NCBI GenBank assembly: GCA_020025795.1
Contig: JAHHRK010000091.1
Span: 1 to 5,991 of the forward strand
DNA: 5,991 bases
Direction: 5' to 3'
From: Faecalibacterium sp.
GTDB lineage: Bacteria > Bacillota > Clostridia > Oscillospirales > Ruminococcaceae
Of the stretch, positions 5,359 to 5,991 are shown piece after piece (the stretch's first letter is position 1; the number at the start of each line of letters is the position of its first letter). The translations under genes and the position numbers were made by a program. The notes beneath the pieces were generated by a model. It searched no databases. It was given only the letters and a program-made list of their open reading frames with translations, and was not told the DNA's origin.

Positions 5359-5387
5359 TTGTCTTTTTTCACAGAAAACGGTAGGAT
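5359..5387 (+). promoter_or_regulatory. Candidate promoter for the TetM-like gene
   Basis: TTGTCT (5359-5364, 4 of 6 to TTGACA) and TAGGAT (5382-5387, 4 of 6 to TATAAT) are spaced 17 bp. Transcription would begin near 5394, leaving a leader of about 47 nt. It is the best match I find in 5164-5440, but weak, and other starts are possible. Confidence 0.4.
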
Positions 5388-5403
5388 AAAAGCAAATCAC
5401 GAC

Positions 5404-5434
5404 AAAAAAGGGTGGTTTTTTCACCCGGTAAGGA
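5404..5434 (+). other. Small leader hairpin and ribosome binding site of the TetM-like gene
   Basis: GGGTG (5410-5414) pairs with CACCC (5422-5426). An alternative pairing of A6 (5404-5409) with T6 (5416-5421) excludes it. The SD (TAAGGA, 5429-5434) follows directly, 6 nt before the ATG at 5441. The RBS is convincing; a regulatory role for the hairpin is speculative. Confidence 0.45.
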
Positions 5435-5440
5435 CGAACA

Positions 5441-5991
5441 ATGAAACGACTTGTGATCGGCATACTGGCTCATGTAGACGCCGGAAAAACCACCTTATCA
5501 GAAGCTTTTCTCTACCAGTCTGGCGTGCTGCGCAGTCTGGGGCGTGTGGATAAGGGCAGTACCTTTTTGGATACCGATGCCCGTGAGCGCGCACGCGGTA
5601 TTACGATTTTTTCCCAGCCTGCCGTGCTGGATCGGCCCAATGTGAGCCTGACCTTATTGGATACTCCGGGCCATGTGGACTTTTCCGCAGAAATGGAACG
5701 CACGCTGCAAGTGCTGGATTACGCAGTTCTGGTGGTCAGCGGCGTAGACGGTGTACAGCCCCACACCGAAACCCTGTGGACGTTGCTGCAACGCTACAAT
5801 GTGCCCACATTTATCTTTGTCAACAAGATGGATCTGCCCGGCCCGGGTCGGCAGGCCATTCTGGAAGATTTGCACAAGCGGCTCAGTCCCGCCTGTGTAG
5901 ATGTTTCGGAGGATATTTCTGCCGAAGTACGCAGCGAAGCCTTTGCCCTGTGTGACGAAGCCTTGATGGACGGCTATCTGGAAACCGGTTC
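5441..5991 (+). CDS. TetM/TetO-like translational GTPase (EF-G family), N-terminal part
   Basis: The frame stays open from the ATG to the window end (183 full codons); the rest is missing. The GTPase domain is complete enough to show G1 AHVDAGKT (10-17), the switch I RGIT with Thr55, G3 DTPGH (74-78) and G4 NKMD (128-131). The layout of the first 130 residues follows TetM closely (VDKG at 36-39, then DT..RERARGITI), rather than the longer switch I of EF-G. Ribosomal protection proteins of this group bind the 70S ribosome, hydrolyse GTP and release tetracycline. Many chromosomal clostridial relatives are of unproven function, and the domain IV loops that eject the drug lie beyond the window, so resistance cannot be claimed. 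Codon use and GC match neighbouring genes, giving no sign of recent transfer. The start is fixed by the SD at 5429-5434 and the TetM-like N-terminus (MKRLVIGILAHVD). Confidence 0.9.
   Translation, partial: MKRLVIGILAHVDAGKTTLSEAFLYQSGVLRSLGRVDKGSTFLDTDARERARGITIFSQPAVLDRPNVSLTLLDTPGHVDFSAEMERTLQVLDYAVLVVSGVDGVQPHTETLWTLLQRYNVPTFIFVNKMDLPGPGRQAILEDLHKRLSPACVDVSEDISAEVRSEAFALCDEALMDGYLETG

Noticed and set aside
5329..5553. Frame starting at GTG 5329 that overlaps the TetM-like start, a possible leader peptide
   Set aside because: No SD precedes the GTG, it runs 113 bp into the TetM-like gene in another frame, it starts upstream of the candidate transcription start, and its sequence resembles no leader peptide I know.

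Overview
The window looks like chromosomal DNA from a Gram-positive gut Clostridia, most likely Oscillospiraceae/Ruminococcaceae (a Faecalibacterium- or Gemmiger-like genome). I base this on moderately high GC coding sequence ending preferentially in C/G, strong AAGGAGG-type ribosome binding sites, AT-rich intergenic regions, TTGACA/TATACT promoter spelling, and the families encoded. The genus is an inference; nothing in the window fixes it. All five genes lie on the + strand. I see no mobile element, CRISPR array, tRNA or rRNA.

Region 1 (1-3704) is a probable transcription unit. It starts with the C-terminal 161 residues of an M24B aminopeptidase P-type metallopeptidase. After 33 bp come two consecutive polytopic membrane proteins (520-1899 and 1912-3633). 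They are separated by 12 bp, and the second gene's Shine-Dalgarno overlaps the stop codon of the first. Both have the fold signature of the complex I antiporter-like family (NuoL/M/N, MrpD, HyfB), but the charged residues that carry ions in that family are almost all replaced. A 15-bp perfect-stem terminator closes the unit. This orphan pair of apparently charge-stripped antiporter-like subunits, with no other complex I, Mrp or hydrogenase gene in view, is the most unusual item here.

Region 2 (3705-5163) is a self-contained single-gene unit. It has a near-consensus sigma-A promoter (TTGACA-17-TATACT) whose -35 element sits inside overlapping palindromes, one resembling a Rex (NADH-sensing repressor) operator. 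A structured leader of about 110 nt and a strong RBS follow, then a FucO-type iron-dependent lactaldehyde/1,2-propanediol dehydrogenase and a second strong terminator. The promoter and gene fit a model in which a high NADH/NAD+ ratio switches on an NADH-consuming reductase.

Region 3 (5164-5991) has a 277-bp AT-rich intergenic stretch with GTGGAA/TTCCAC-type repeats spaced about 9-10 bp, a small palindrome, a weak candidate promoter and a small hairpin just before the RBS. It leads into the first 183 codons of a TetM/TetO-like (EF-G-related) translational GTPase that runs off the window.
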